Shown here: in pieces, positions 51,535-60,285 of the stretch | How the letters are laid out: each line of letters begins with the position of its first letter | Position numbering within the stretch: position 1 is the first letter of the stretch | From: Flavobacteriaceae bacterium | Lineage (GTDB): Bacteria; Bacteroidota; Bacteroidia; Flavobacteriales; Flavobacteriaceae | Direction: 5' to 3' | Assembly (NCBI GenBank): GCA_947456955.1 | Contig: CANGTQ010000011.1 | Coordinates: 1-64,000 of the forward strand | DNA length: 64,000 nt | Notes under the pieces: generated by a model | Seen by the model: only the letters and a program-made list of their open reading frames with translations | What the model was told of the DNA's origin: nothing | Database searches by the model: none | Program-made: the position numbers and the translations under genes

Positions 51535-52524
51535 TTATCTAATCATAGCTGGTTCTACCCATTTGAAAATTGTAGATTCAGCAGGAATCACTAATCTTTC
51601 AGAAACTTTTGCCATCCTGGCTGGTAATTTCATTAGATAATCTCTTGCTTTTTCTGCTTCATCTGTCAAACCAGAAAGTTTATCTATTTCCCATTTTTCA
51701 ATTAACTTTTGCATAATATCAACATAATCAGCAGCTGTGTAAACGCCAATTCGTTGGGCAGAGTCTGAAAAATTTAAAAAAGCAGAGCTTATTTTTTCGC
51801 CTGATTCTCTTAAGAATTGAGCCGGCATAACAATTTTTTGCTTCATCATATAGTTAAATGCCAATAGCATTTCGCTTGGATCAACTTTAAAAATTTGGTT
51901 TACAAATTCGCTATAAGCATGATGATGACGCATCTCATCGCCCGCAATCATTTTACAGATTTTTGATAATTTCTTGTCGCCATATTGTTTGGCGATTTGA
52001 GAAACTCTATTATGAGAAACATAAGTTGCTAATTCCTGAAAACTGGTATATACAAAATTTTTGTATGGATCACGTCCTGTACCTATATCAAATCCGTCAG
52101 CAATTAAATGCTGCGTTGTAATTTCAACTTCACGCATGTTTACGCGCCCGGATAAATACAAGTATTTATTTAACAAATCACCATGGCGATTTTCTTCTCC
52201 CGTCCACTGACGCACCCATTTGCTCCAAGGGTTATTTTCAACCTGACCAACGCCATCAACATCCATCAACCAAGATTCGTAGGTTGGTAAAGCTTCTTCG
52301 GTAATGGTATCGCCTACGAGTGTTACCCAGAAATCGTAGGGTAAATCTTTGGCAATTTCCCTAAGTTCTTTTACTTCTTCAAAGAAATTTTCATCTTCAG
52401 AATTAGGTAAAAAATCTGATGGTTGCCATATTTTTTCTACTGGAATCAAATATTCTTCCATGAAACCTTCTACTTTATTTTCCAGAAATTGCATTACTTC
52501 TAGACGAATATTCTTTATCGACAT
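51535..52524 (-). CDS. Acyl-ACP desaturase
   Basis: Soluble diiron desaturase of 329 residues, related to plant stearoyl-ACP desaturases, that introduces a cis double bond into acyl-ACP. The diiron ligands appear in the two ExxH motifs, EENRHGD and DEMRHHHAY, with other Glu ligands in ELREIAK and QELATYVSH. It starts 3 bases after the acyltransferase gene stop on the same strand. This is a natural pairing for making and using unsaturated acyl chains in membrane lipid. Confidence 0.93.
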   Translation of the reverse strand: MSIKNIRLEVMQFLENKVEGFMEEYLIPVEKIWQPSDFLPNSEDENFFEEVKELREIAKDLPYDFWVTLVGDTITEEALPTYESWLMDVDGVGQVENNPWSKWVRQWTGEENRHGDLLNKYLYLSGRVNMREVEITTQHLIADGFDIGTGRDPYKNFVYTSFQELATYVSHNRVSQIAKQYGDKKLSKICKMIAGDEMRHHHAYSEFVNQIFKVDPSEMLLAFNYMMKQKIVMPAQFLRESGEKISSAFLNFSDSAQRIGVYTAADYVDIMQKLIEKWEIDKLSGLTDEAEKARDYLMKLPARMAKVSERLVIPAESTIFKWVEPAMIR

Positions 52525-52527
52525 TGT

Positions 52528-53262
52528 TTAATTTTTAATAGATTGGATTACTGCTTTTTCTGTTTTCTGCATCAATTCTTCAAAAGGAAAGTCTTTTACA
52601 GCAATCGCTTCGTGAATTATAAATTGTAGATGATTCCCTAAACCCATAGGGAAAGCTCCAAATTTAACCATTTTCCAGGAATTATTTATAGTAATTGGCA
52701 CAACATATGCTGAAGGTGCATATTTACATAGGATTTTTAACCCGCTTTGGGCAAATTCTTTTGGCTTTCCATCTTTACTTCTGGTGCCTTCCGGGAATAT
52801 AACAGCAGAACGATTGTGCTTTTCAATGTATTCCGACAGTTCTTTTATCAGCGGAATGGCTTGTTTTGGATCTTTCCTGTCAATAAGAACAGAACCGCCA
52901 TGACGAAGGTTATAGGAAACACTTGGAATGCCTTTTCCTAATTCTTTTTTGCTCACAAACTTGGCGTGAAAACGTCGCAAATACCAAATAATTCCAATGA
53001 TATCATAAAGACTTTGATGATTTGAAACAAAGATTATCGGGACATTTTTTGGAATAGTATCTCTATTTTCAAAAGTATATCTTGTTCCTAAAATAGTAGT
53101 GCATTTGGTCAAAAAAAAGTTTAAATAGTCAACACTTTTTTTATGTGCCTGATAACCAAAAAAGTTTAAACAAATCCATTGAATAGGATGGAAAATAACC
53201 AAATACAATCCAAAACAAAGATAAAATAAGACCGAAATTGGATATGAAATAAGCTTTTCCAT
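52528..53262 (-). CDS. 1-acyl-sn-glycerol-3-phosphate acyltransferase
   Basis: PlsC-type acyltransferase of 244 residues making phosphatidic acid. An N-terminal membrane segment (about 8-30) precedes the catalytic HX4D motif NHQSLYD and the substrate motif FPEGTRS. It is upstream of and nearly touching the desaturase gene, so the two form a lipid operon. A second PlsC-like gene lies at 55195-55935; the division of labour is unknown. Confidence 0.92.
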   Translation of the reverse strand: MEKLISYPISVLFYLCFGLYLVIFHPIQWICLNFFGYQAHKKSVDYLNFFLTKCTTILGTRYTFENRDTIPKNVPIIFVSNHQSLYDIIGIIWYLRRFHAKFVSKKELGKGIPSVSYNLRHGGSVLIDRKDPKQAIPLIKELSEYIEKHNRSAVIFPEGTRSKDGKPKEFAQSGLKILCKYAPSAYVVPITINNSWKMVKFGAFPMGLGNHLQFIIHEAIAVKDFPFEELMQKTEKAVIQSIKN

Positions 53263-53511
53263 GATTTAAAAATAGATAACAAAAATATAAAAAATCAAAA
53301 GGAAGAAGAAGAATAAGATAAGAAAAAACGTTTTTTAAAATTTTGTGAAAATGTACACTTTTTGTATACCTATAGTAAGCCAAACGCTATTAGCTTTACA
53401 GTCTGTTTAATCAAGGTCAAAAGAATCAAAATAATTTGTTCAAAACTCCTCCGATTTGTATCCATTAACATCAAAAAAAGCATTATTTTTATGCCACAAA
53501 ATTTATAAAAA

Positions 53512-54516
53512 ATGAGTTCAGAAAAAGAAGCCAAATTAAAAGCATTACAATTAACGCTAGATAAATTAGACAAAGCATACGGTAAAGGAACCGTAATGAA
53601 AATGGGTGACAAAGCCGTTGAAGAAGTTGAAGTAATTCCTTCTGGATCGCTTGGTTTAGATTTAGCATTAGGGGTAAATGGTTATCCAAAAGGAAGAGTT
53701 ATAGAGATATATGGCCCGGAATCTTCGGGAAAAACAACCTTAACATTGCACGCTATTGCCGAAGCACAAAAAGCGGGTGGAATTGCTGCTTTTATTGATG
53801 CTGAACATGCTTTCGATAGAAATTACGCAGAGAAATTAGGTGTTGATATTGAGAATTTAATTATTTCTCAACCTGACAATGGAGAACAAGCCTTAGAAAT
53901 TGCAGAAAACTTAATCCGTTCTGGTGCTATTGACATTGTGGTTATCGACTCAGTTGCAGCCTTGACTCCAAAAAGTGAAATCGAAGGCGAAATGGGAGAT
54001 TCAAAAATGGGATTACACGCTCGTTTGATGTCGCAAGCACTAAGAAAATTAACAGGAACAATTAGCAAGACACATTGTACCGTATTTTTCATTAATCAGT
54101 TGAGAGAGAAAATCGGAGTGATGTTTGGTAACCCAGAAACGACTACTGGAGGAAATGCTTTGAAATTCTATGCTTCTGTACGTTTAGACATTCGTCGTTC
54201 ATCACAAATTAAAGATGGCGAAAATGTAATTGGAAACAGAACCAAAGTTAAAGTGGTAAAAAATAAAGTAGCACCGCCATTCAAAACCGCAGAATTTGAT
54301 ATAATGTATGGCGAAGGCGTTTCAAAAACAGGCGAAATTCTTGATTTAGCCGTTGAATTTGAAATCATCAAAAAGGCAGGTTCTTGGTTTAGCTATGGTG
54401 ACACAAAGCTTGGGCAAGGAAGAGACGCTGTTAAAGTCTTGATAAAAGACAATCCAGAATTAGCCGATGAACTAGAACAAAAAATAAAAGATCATATTAA
54501 AGAAAGCAATTCTTAA
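53512..54516 (+). CDS. recA: Recombinase A
   Basis: DNA strand-exchange ATPase of 334 residues. Walker A is GPESSGKT (68-75), Walker B follows in [15 protein letters not shown], and the DNA-binding loops lie in [19 protein letters not shown] and [16 protein letters not shown]. All core motifs are present; the C-terminal tail is short and acidic-basic. The gene is alone, with a 249-base upstream gap holding no gene and no convincing LexA-type dyad. A strong terminator follows. Confidence 0.98.
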   Translation: MSSEKEAKLKALQLTLDKLDKAYGKGTVMKMGDKAVEEVEVIPSGSLGLDLALGVNGYPKGRVIEIYGPESSGKTTLTLHAIAEAQKAGGIAAFIDAEHAFDRNYAEKLGVDIENLIISQPDNGEQALEIAENLIRSGAIDIVVIDSVAALTPKSEIEGEMGDSKMGLHARLMSQALRKLTGTISKTHCTVFFINQLREKIGVMFGNPETTTGGNALKFYASVRLDIRRSSQIKDGENVIGNRTKVKVVKNKVAPPFKTAEFDIMYGEGVSKTGEILDLAVEFEIIKKAGSWFSYGDTKLGQGRDAVKVLIKDNPELADELEQKIKDHIKESNS

Positions 54517-54524
54517 CTAACTAT

Positions 54525-54559
54525 AACATCCCATTAAATTTTAACGGGATGTTTTTTTT
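54525..54559 (+). terminator. recA terminator
   Basis: AACATCCC (54525-54532) and GGGATGTT (54546-54553) form a perfect 8-bp stem, then eight T. The loop (ATTAAATTTTAAC) is itself partly self-complementary. Confidence 0.9.
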
Positions 54560-54613
54560 AGTGCCTTAACGCAGCCTTTTTTATGAAAAAGTATACTAAC
54601 AAAATATTATATC

Positions 54614-55030
54614 ATGAGTAAAAAAATAATATCCCTTTTAGCCCTGTTTTTTATATTAAATTCTTGTTCTCCAGATGACGATACCCAATACTCCTTTAAA
54701 TTAATGCCTATAGAAAGTGTCGATATTCCTGCTGAATTTACTTTAGGGGAAACCTATCCTATAACTGTTCATTATACAGTACCTACAAGTTGCTATTATT
54801 TTAGCTCATTCTATTATGATAAAGATTTAAACATAAGAACAATTGCTATTGAAAATGCTATAGCACAAAGAAATAACTGTCAGGATTTAAGTGCTGCTGA
54901 TGGGGCAAACACCTATACTTTCAATTTTTATGTGACTGGTAATGGTTCCTATATTTTTAAATTTTATCAAGGAAAAGACGACCAAGGGAATAATATTTTT
55001 CTAGAATATGAAGTGCCTGTAACGAATTAA
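54614..55030 (+). CDS. Unknown lipoprotein
   Basis: A 138-residue lipoprotein: the signal peptide ends in LNSC (Cys18), followed by an acidic PDDD stretch that in Flavobacteria may favour surface export of lipoproteins. The mature part is beta-rich (TLGETYPITVHYTVPTSCYYFSSFYYD ... YTFNFYVTGNGSYIFKFYQGKDDQG) and looks like a single Ig-like or lectin-like domain. No specific function is recognised. It stands alone between recA and a convergent acyltransferase gene. Confidence 0.75.
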   Translation: MSKKIISLLALFFILNSCSPDDDTQYSFKLMPIESVDIPAEFTLGETYPITVHYTVPTSCYYFSSFYYDKDLNIRTIAIENAIAQRNNCQDLSAADGANTYTFNFYVTGNGSYIFKFYQGKDDQGNNIFLEYEVPVTN

Positions 55031-55167
55031 ACAAGAATCAATTTTCAAAAATTGGATTTAAATCAACCCATAAATGATTGCAAAAAAAACATAGAAAAGC
55101 ACAAGAACAGTTATGCAAATTGTATTCTCCAAAACTGTTTGTAGCTTGCTTACTAGTAATATCGAGG

Positions 55168-55196
55168 AAGAGTTACTAAATCCGGGACTCTTTTTT
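55168..55196 (+). terminator. Terminator between the lipoprotein and acyltransferase genes
   Basis: AAGAGT (55168-55173) and ACTCTT (55187-55192) form a 6-bp stem ending in T. It overlaps the end of the convergent acyltransferase gene. Confidence 0.5.
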
Positions 55197-55935
55197 ATGA
55201 ATTATAATCTTGCAGTTGCTTTAATATAACGTTATGAACTTGCCCTTTTATGGCTTTTTTATAATCTGCAGATTGATTTTTAGTGTCGATAAAATGATGA
55301 ATTTTTACACGCATCAAACCAGGACTTCCGCTAAAAAAAGTATACGAGAAACGTTTTTTGTTATCGGCAAAAGTAAGCGGAACAATCGGAATGTGGTGGT
55401 CAATCGCTAATCGGAAAGCTCCATCTTTAAATTCATCCAATACTATAGATTCATCATCAGGAACACCTCCTTCGGGAAAAATACAAATGCTTAATCCTTG
55501 ATTTAGTCTTTTTTGAGCTCTTTCAAATACTGCCATTCTGCTTTTGGAGCTCCTTCTATCTACCAAAATACAGGTTCGTTTATAGAAAAACCCAAAAAGC
55601 GGAATCTTTGCCAATTCTTTTTTACCAACAAAAACAAAAGGATTTTTTACCACAGAAAGCATTAGCATAATATCCGTCATCGAAGTATGATTGGCAACAA
55701 ACATGTAGCTTTTGCCTTCTATGATTTCTTCTTCTGTTTCTAATTTTACTCTGAAACCCATGCCAAATAATATGACTTTAGCCCAAATTCGAGCCATCAC
55801 AAAAAAATAGGGATACCATTTTTCTTTAAGAATGGAAATAAATAGAAACGGGAACATAACAAGTATGGGAATCGCCATTAATACGTAGAACCAAACCCGA
55901 TAAAGTGTCCAAAAAACAATTTTCAATGCTCTCAT
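55195..55935 (-). CDS. Lysophospholipid acyltransferase family protein
   Basis: PlsC-like acyltransferase of 246 residues when started at ATG 55935 (MRALKIVFWTLYRVWFY). The 90 bases of open frame above it are compositionally odd and overlap a leader. Two N-terminal hydrophobic segments precede the catalytic NHTSMTD (HX4D) and the later FPEGGVPDDE motif, a variant of the usual EGTR. It is the second such enzyme in the window. It may acylate a different lyso-lipid or the ornithine/glycine lipids known in this phylum; that is speculation from family knowledge. Confidence 0.85.
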   Translation of the reverse strand: MRALKIVFWTLYRVWFYVLMAIPILVMFPFLFISILKEKWYPYFFVMARIWAKVILFGMGFRVKLETEEEIIEGKSYMFVANHTSMTDIMLMLSVVKNPFVFVGKKELAKIPLFGFFYKRTCILVDRRSSKSRMAVFERAQKRLNQGLSICIFPEGGVPDDESIVLDEFKDGAFRLAIDHHIPIVPLTFADNKKRFSYTFFSGSPGLMRVKIHHFIDTKNQSADYKKAIKGQVHNVILKQLQDYNS

Positions 55936-55995
55936 ATTGTCAAATGTAATGAAAGGTATGCAATTTTTAATACAAAGGTTTAACTTTGAATTTTT

Positions 55996-56461
55996 AACCG
56001 CAAAGTTCGCAAAGAATAAGAGCAAAGTAAAAAAGAGTTTATGACAGAAAATGAAATTTCAACAAAAATTATCGGATTAGCAATTGATGTTCATAAAGTT
56101 CTTGGCCCAGGATTACTTGAAAGTGCTTATAAAGAATCATTGTTTTACATGATAAATAAACATGGTTTGAAAGTAGAAAAGGAAAAAGCAATGCCATTAG
56201 TTTTCGAAGAAATTAAACTAGATTGTGGCTATAGAATAGATTTATTGGTAGAAAACAAATTGGTTATAGAAATAAAAAGTGTTGATTCTTTAAATGATAT
56301 TCATTTAGCACAAACATTAACGTATTTAAAATTAGGAAATTATAAGCTTGGTTTATTGATAAATTTCAATGAAGTTTTGCTAAAAAAAGGAGTAAGGAGA
56401 ATTGTAAATAACTTATAAAAACTTTGCAAACTTTGCGGAAAACTTTGCGAACTTTGCGGTT
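55996..56461. mobile_element. 466-bp element with perfect 19-bp inverted ends carrying a GxxExxY nuclease gene
   Basis: AACCGCAAAGTTCGCAAAG (55996-56014) and its exact reverse complement (56443-56461) enclose one gene. The right side carries a second, tandem copy of the end (56421-56441, 21-bp period). No transposase and no clear target-site duplication are visible. The right end is identical to that of the cargo-less element at 24164-24182. Confidence 0.7.
56041..56418 (+). CDS. GxxExxY protein, PD-(D/E)XK nuclease superfamily
   Basis: A 125-residue protein with the family motif GxxExxY (Gly24, Glu27, Tyr30 in GPGLLESAY). The nuclease core shows Asp67 in YRIDLLV, Glu77 and Lys79 in VIEIKSV, and a RecB-like QTLTYLKL motif (Gln91). 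All predicted catalytic residues are present, so an active DNA or RNA nuclease is plausible. The substrate is unknown. The gene fills an element bounded by perfect inverted repeats, which suggests that it acts on, or spreads with, those repeats; this is inference. Confidence 0.88.
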   Translation: MTENEISTKIIGLAIDVHKVLGPGLLESAYKESLFYMINKHGLKVEKEKAMPLVFEEIKLDCGYRIDLLVENKLVIEIKSVDSLNDIHLAQTLTYLKLGNYKLGLLINFNEVLLKKGVRRIVNNL

Positions 56462-56475
56462 GAAATAAAATTACC

Positions 56476-57453
56476 ATGTCAAAAATACTAACCGGAATTC
56501 AAAGCACGGGAACACCCCATTTAGGAAACTTATTAGGTGCCATTTTGCCCGCTATTGAACTGTCAAAAAATCCAAGTAACGAGTCGTTTCTTTTTATTGC
56601 TGATTTGCATTCGATTACCCAAATAAAAAACGGAGACGAACTTCGTCAAAATACCTATAGCACTGCTTCGGTTTGGTTGGCTTGTGGATTGGATGTCAGT
56701 AAAGTGATTTTTTACCGTCAGAGCGATGTGGCTCAAACCGCTGAATTGTCATGGTATTTGAGTTGCTTTTTCCCTTTTCAACGTTTGACTTTAGCGCATT
56801 CTTTTAAAGACAAAGCCGATAGACTTGAAGATGTAAACGCTGGTTTGTTTTCGTATCCAATGCTAATGGCCGCTGATATTTTATTGTATGATGCCAATTT
56901 TGTTCCGGTTGGGAAAGACCAATTACAACATATTGAAATTACGCGTGATGTAGCTTCTCGTTTTAATCATCAAATGGGGGAAACATTTGTAATTCCGGAA
57001 GCAAAAATTGAAAAAGAAACCATGTACGTTCCCGGAACTGATGGTCAAAAAATGAGTAAATCGCGTGGCAATATCATCAATATTTTCTTGGATGATAAAG
57101 CGTTGCGCAAACAAATCATGAGCATTGAAACCGATAGTACACCATTAGAAGAACCAAAAAATCCTGAGACCTGTAAAATATTTGGGCTTTATAAATTATT
57201 GGCAAATGGGGAACAAATTACACAAATGAAAACCAAATATGCTAATGCTAACAGAGATTTTGGTTACGGTCATGCCAAACAGGAATTGTTTGAGTTAATT
57301 GTTGCCAACTTCAAAAACGAAAGAGAAAAATACAATTACTACATGAACAATTGGCCGGAAGTTGATGCTTTGCTAAAACAAGGAGCAGTAAAAGCGGGAA
57401 CAATTGCAGATGCTGTTTTGAAAAAAGTCAGAGTGAAATTAGGGTTTGAATAA
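56476..57453 (+). CDS. trpS: Tryptophanyl-tRNA synthetase
   Basis: Class I aminoacyl-tRNA synthetase of 325 residues, charging tRNA-Trp. The HIGH-type motif is TPHLGNLLGA and the KMSKS motif is GQKMSKSRGN; both are intact. Other family segments are ADLHSITQ and MLMAADILLYDANFVPVGKDQ. It begins 15 bases after the right end of the nuclease element, so its promoter or leader may now be contributed by that element. No mobile character in the gene itself. Confidence 0.97.
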   Translation: MSKILTGIQSTGTPHLGNLLGAILPAIELSKNPSNESFLFIADLHSITQIKNGDELRQNTYSTASVWLACGLDVSKVIFYRQSDVAQTAELSWYLSCFFPFQRLTLAHSFKDKADRLEDVNAGLFSYPMLMAADILLYDANFVPVGKDQLQHIEITRDVASRFNHQMGETFVIPEAKIEKETMYVPGTDGQKMSKSRGNIINIFLDDKALRKQIMSIETDSTPLEEPKNPETCKIFGLYKLLANGEQITQMKTKYANANRDFGYGHAKQELFELIVANFKNEREKYNYYMNNWPEVDALLKQGAVKAGTIADAVLKKVRVKLGFE

Positions 57454-57455
57454 AC

Positions 57456-58568
57456 TTAAATAGCTTCAAACAGTTTCCCTGGTAAAGGTCGAATAACGCC
57501 TTTCAATTCCATATTTAACAGTAAAGAAGAAATTCGGAAAATCGGAAAATCACATTCGAGAGCAATGCTATCTAACAATTGCTTCCCATTTCGTTGAAGA
57601 TAATCGTATACTTTTTGTTCGTCGTTATCTAAAGAAACAAACAGTTGTTTTTGAATAACCGCTTTGTCATTGTGAGTATGCGAAGCAATCTGCCAATTCA
57701 AAATATAAACCAAATCGGCTGCAGAAGTCATCAAATTAGCACGTTGTGTTTTAATTAAATTATTGCATCCCTGACTGTATTTATCAGAAGTTCTACCGGG
57801 TACTGCAAAGACATCCCGATTGTAATCATTTGCCATAATTGCTGTTATTAGTGAACCGCCTTTTTCAGCACTTTCTATAACAACTGTAGCCTCGCTCATT
57901 CCGGCAACGATACGATTGCGACGTACAAAGTTCTCTTTATCCGGATTTGAATTGCTCCAAAACTCAGTTAAAAACCCGCCGTTTTCTTCCATTTTGGCAA
58001 CATATTTTTTGTGTGCTTTTGGATAAACTTGATTTAATCCATGCGCCAAAACTCCGATAGTTTGCAACTTATTTTCCATAGCTGCCTGGTGTGCTACAAT
58101 ATCAACTCCATAGGCAAATCCGCTAACGATTATTGGATTAAAAATGGCTAAATCTTCGATAAGTTTTTTACAAAAATCTGCTCCGTGTGAAGTAACTTCC
58201 CTTGTGCCAACGATGCTGATTATTTTTCTGTTTTCGAAATTTAAATTACCCGAACCAAAAAGCAAAACCGGTCCGTCTATGCAGTGTTTTAACTTGTTAG
58301 GATAATCGTCATTTTGGTAATACAAAATGGATATTTTCTCATTCTCAATAAAACGCAATTCCCGTTCTGCTTTTTCAAAAATGGATTTATCCTTGAGGTT
58401 TTTAATTAAAACCCCACCTATTCCGTCAATTGATTTTAATGATTGTGATTTGGAATTAAAAACATTTTCGGCTGAACCGCAATGATTTATAAGTTTTTTG
58501 GCAACAATATCTCCAACGCCTTCTACTTTCAATAGCGCCAAAATATTAAAAAGTTCCGTTGGGTTCAT
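57456..58568 (-). CDS. dprA: DNA processing protein DprA
   Basis: Protein of 370 residues that binds incoming single-stranded DNA and loads RecA during natural transformation. The N-terminal helix-hairpin-helix region (VEGVGDIVAKKLI ... IDGIGGVLIKNL) is followed by the Rossmann-like DprA core, with IVGTREVTSHGADFC and SGFAYGVDIVAHQAAM, and then EKGGSLITAIMANDYNRDVFAVPG. A winged-helix domain ends the protein. It converges on trpS with a 2-base gap. Confidence 0.95.
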   Translation of the reverse strand: MNPTELFNILALLKVEGVGDIVAKKLINHCGSAENVFNSKSQSLKSIDGIGGVLIKNLKDKSIFEKAERELRFIENEKISILYYQNDDYPNKLKHCIDGPVLLFGSGNLNFENRKIISIVGTREVTSHGADFCKKLIEDLAIFNPIIVSGFAYGVDIVAHQAAMENKLQTIGVLAHGLNQVYPKAHKKYVAKMEENGGFLTEFWSNSNPDKENFVRRNRIVAGMSEATVVIESAEKGGSLITAIMANDYNRDVFAVPGRTSDKYSQGCNNLIKTQRANLMTSAADLVYILNWQIASHTHNDKAVIQKQLFVSLDNDEQKVYDYLQRNGKQLLDSIALECDFPIFRISSLLLNMELKGVIRPLPGKLFEAI

Positions 58569-58669
58569 GTGCTTATTTTACTACAAAAATAATTATTTTT
58601 TATTGGGATTGTTAATAAATTTTGTGAATAATTTTTTGATAGTTCTGTAGTTTATCTAAATTTGTCCAT

Positions 58670-59608
58670 ATGAAGATTGAACAATACATTTCCCAATTAT
58701 TATTTCGTTATCAATGTGTTACCGTACCTGGATTTGGTGCGTTTCTAACTGAATTTCAGTCGGCACAATTGGACGAAAACTCCCATTCGTTTTATCCTCC
58801 AAAAAAGATGGTCTCTTTTAATCCGTTTATCAAAAACAATGATGGATTATTGGCAAACCATTTGGCACAAGCAGAAAAAATATCCTATGAAATTGCGGTA
58901 AATAGTATTCAGAATGAAGTATCGCATTGGAAAACTAAAATCCTGGAATTCGGCAATATCTCTTTAAAAAATATTGGTGATTTTTCATTGAATTCGGAGA
59001 ATAATATAGTGTTTGTGCCTGTTGATCAAATCAATTATCTTACAGCATCTTTCGGGTTGAGTTCCTTTGTTTCTCCAGCAGTAAAAAGAGAAGTTTATAA
59101 AGTAGAAGTTGAGCAACTCGAAGAAAAAGCGCCAGTTATTTTCACACCGGAGAAAAGAAGAAATTACAGTGTTTTAAAATATGCTGCTGTTTTCTTGTTA
59201 TCAGCCGGAATCACAGGAACTGTTGGTTACAAATATTACGAAAATAAAATTGCACAAGAAACACTTATCGTGGAAACCAATGTTCAGAAAAAGGTAAATC
59301 AAAAAATTCAGGAGGCAACTTTTTATATTTCAAACCCGTTGCCAGCGGTTACGTTAACGGTTCCTGAAGAAAAACTACCTTACTCTGTTGTTGCGGGTGC
59401 CTTTAGAATAGAAAACAATGCTGAAGAACAATATCAAAGACTGCTTGAATTAGGATTTAAAAAAGCAAAAAGATTAGCGCCAAACAAGCATGGATTATTT
59501 CCTGTAGTTTACGGAAGTTATTCGACCTACTCAGAAGCTCATGATGCTATGAAGAATATTCAAAAGTTAGACAATAAAGACGCTTGGCTTTTGGTTGATG
59601 AATTATAA
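58670..59608 (+). CDS. HU-CCDC81 and SPOR domain envelope protein
   Basis: A 312-residue protein combining a cytoplasmic N-terminal HU-like (CCDC81-type) domain pair (about 1-125, starting MKIEQYISQLLFRYQCVTVPGFGAFL), one transmembrane helix (about 168-184) and a C-terminal SPOR domain (about 238-312). SPOR binds denuded glycan at division sites, so the protein may link DNA or cytoplasmic partners to the septal wall. The combination is typical of Bacteroidetes. Function is inferred from domains only. Confidence 0.85.
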   Translation: MKIEQYISQLLFRYQCVTVPGFGAFLTEFQSAQLDENSHSFYPPKKMVSFNPFIKNNDGLLANHLAQAEKISYEIAVNSIQNEVSHWKTKILEFGNISLKNIGDFSLNSENNIVFVPVDQINYLTASFGLSSFVSPAVKREVYKVEVEQLEEKAPVIFTPEKRRNYSVLKYAAVFLLSAGITGTVGYKYYENKIAQETLIVETNVQKKVNQKIQEATFYISNPLPAVTLTVPEEKLPYSVVAGAFRIENNAEEQYQRLLELGFKKAKRLAPNKHGLFPVVYGSYSTYSEAHDAMKNIQKLDNKDAWLLVDEL

Positions 59609-59646
59609 AAAATCTCAATTTCTCGATATTTTTTGTTTTCAGTAAG

Positions 59647-59654
59647 TACCTTTG
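59647..59654 (+). promoter_or_regulatory. -7 promoter element of the thioesterase gene
   Basis: TACCTTTG is a perfect -7 element ending 11 bases before ATG 59666, so the transcript should have a very short leader. This argues against the longer frame opening at 59633. Confidence 0.6.
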
Positions 59655-59665
59655 CAAAAAAAAGT

Positions 59666-60175
59666 ATGAATCCAAAACATCCTTCTGAATCGTTAACCAT
59701 TTTAACCGATGTAGTTTTACCAGGCGAAACCAATCCTTTAAACAATCTTTTTGGTGGTGAATTGTTAGCCCGGATGGACAGAGCTGCCAGTATTGCTGCC
59801 AGAAGACATTCGCGGAGAATTACCGTTACTGCTTCTGTTAATCATGTAGCTTTTAATCGTGCCATTCCTTTAGGTAGCGTAGTAACTATTGAGGCTAAAG
59901 TTTCCCGAGCTTTTACTTCGTCAATGGAAATCTTTTTGGATGTTTGGATTGAAGATAGAGAATCAGGAATCAAAACCAAAGCTAATGAAGCTATTTATAC
60001 TTTTGTAGCCGTAAATGAAACTGGGAATCCTGTAAGTGTTCCGCCTATAATTCCTGAAACAGAACTTGAGAAAGAACGCTATGATGCTGCTTTGCGCAGA
60101 AAACAATTGAGTTTAGTCTTGGCCGGAAAAATGAATCCACACGATGCAACCGAATTAAAAGCATTGTTTATATAA
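59666..60175 (+). CDS. Acyl-CoA thioesterase, hotdog fold
   Basis: Cytosolic acyl-CoA hydrolase of 169 residues, YciA/BFIT type. The hotdog signature is PGETNPLNNLFGGELLARMDRAASIAARRHS, with the catalytic Asn/Asp region in NNLFGG and LARMD. ATG 59666 is preferred because a perfect promoter -7 box lies just upstream of it. The gene ends before a palindromic repeat at a convergent junction. Confidence 0.9.
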   Translation: MNPKHPSESLTILTDVVLPGETNPLNNLFGGELLARMDRAASIAARRHSRRITVTASVNHVAFNRAIPLGSVVTIEAKVSRAFTSSMEIFLDVWIEDRESGIKTKANEAIYTFVAVNETGNPVSVPPIIPETELEKERYDAALRRKQLSLVLAGKMNPHDATELKALFI

Positions 60176-60187
60176 TATATTTTATTC

Positions 60188-60254
60188 TGTCATTCCAGCG
60201 TAGGCGGGAGTCCACGATTCAATAAATTAGATTCCTGCCTACGCGGGAAAGACA
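60188..60254. repeat. 67-bp palindromic element at a convergent junction
   Basis: Outer ends TGTCATTCC (60188-60196) and GGAAAGACA (60246-60254) pair with one mismatch. Inner arms CGTAGGCGGGA (60199-60209) and TCCTGCCTACG (60233-60243) pair with one mismatch. It is GC-rich against an AT-rich background and may end transcription in both directions. Its outer end word is shared with 31458-31567. Confidence 0.75.
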
Positions 60255-60285
60255 AACCCATATGGTGCGTTTTTATTTAATTGTT

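Noticed and set aside
53342..53362. Possible LexA-like dyad before recA (TGTACA and TGTATA words)
   Set aside because: The arms are not true inverted repeats, and no matching sites appear before other DNA repair genes here.
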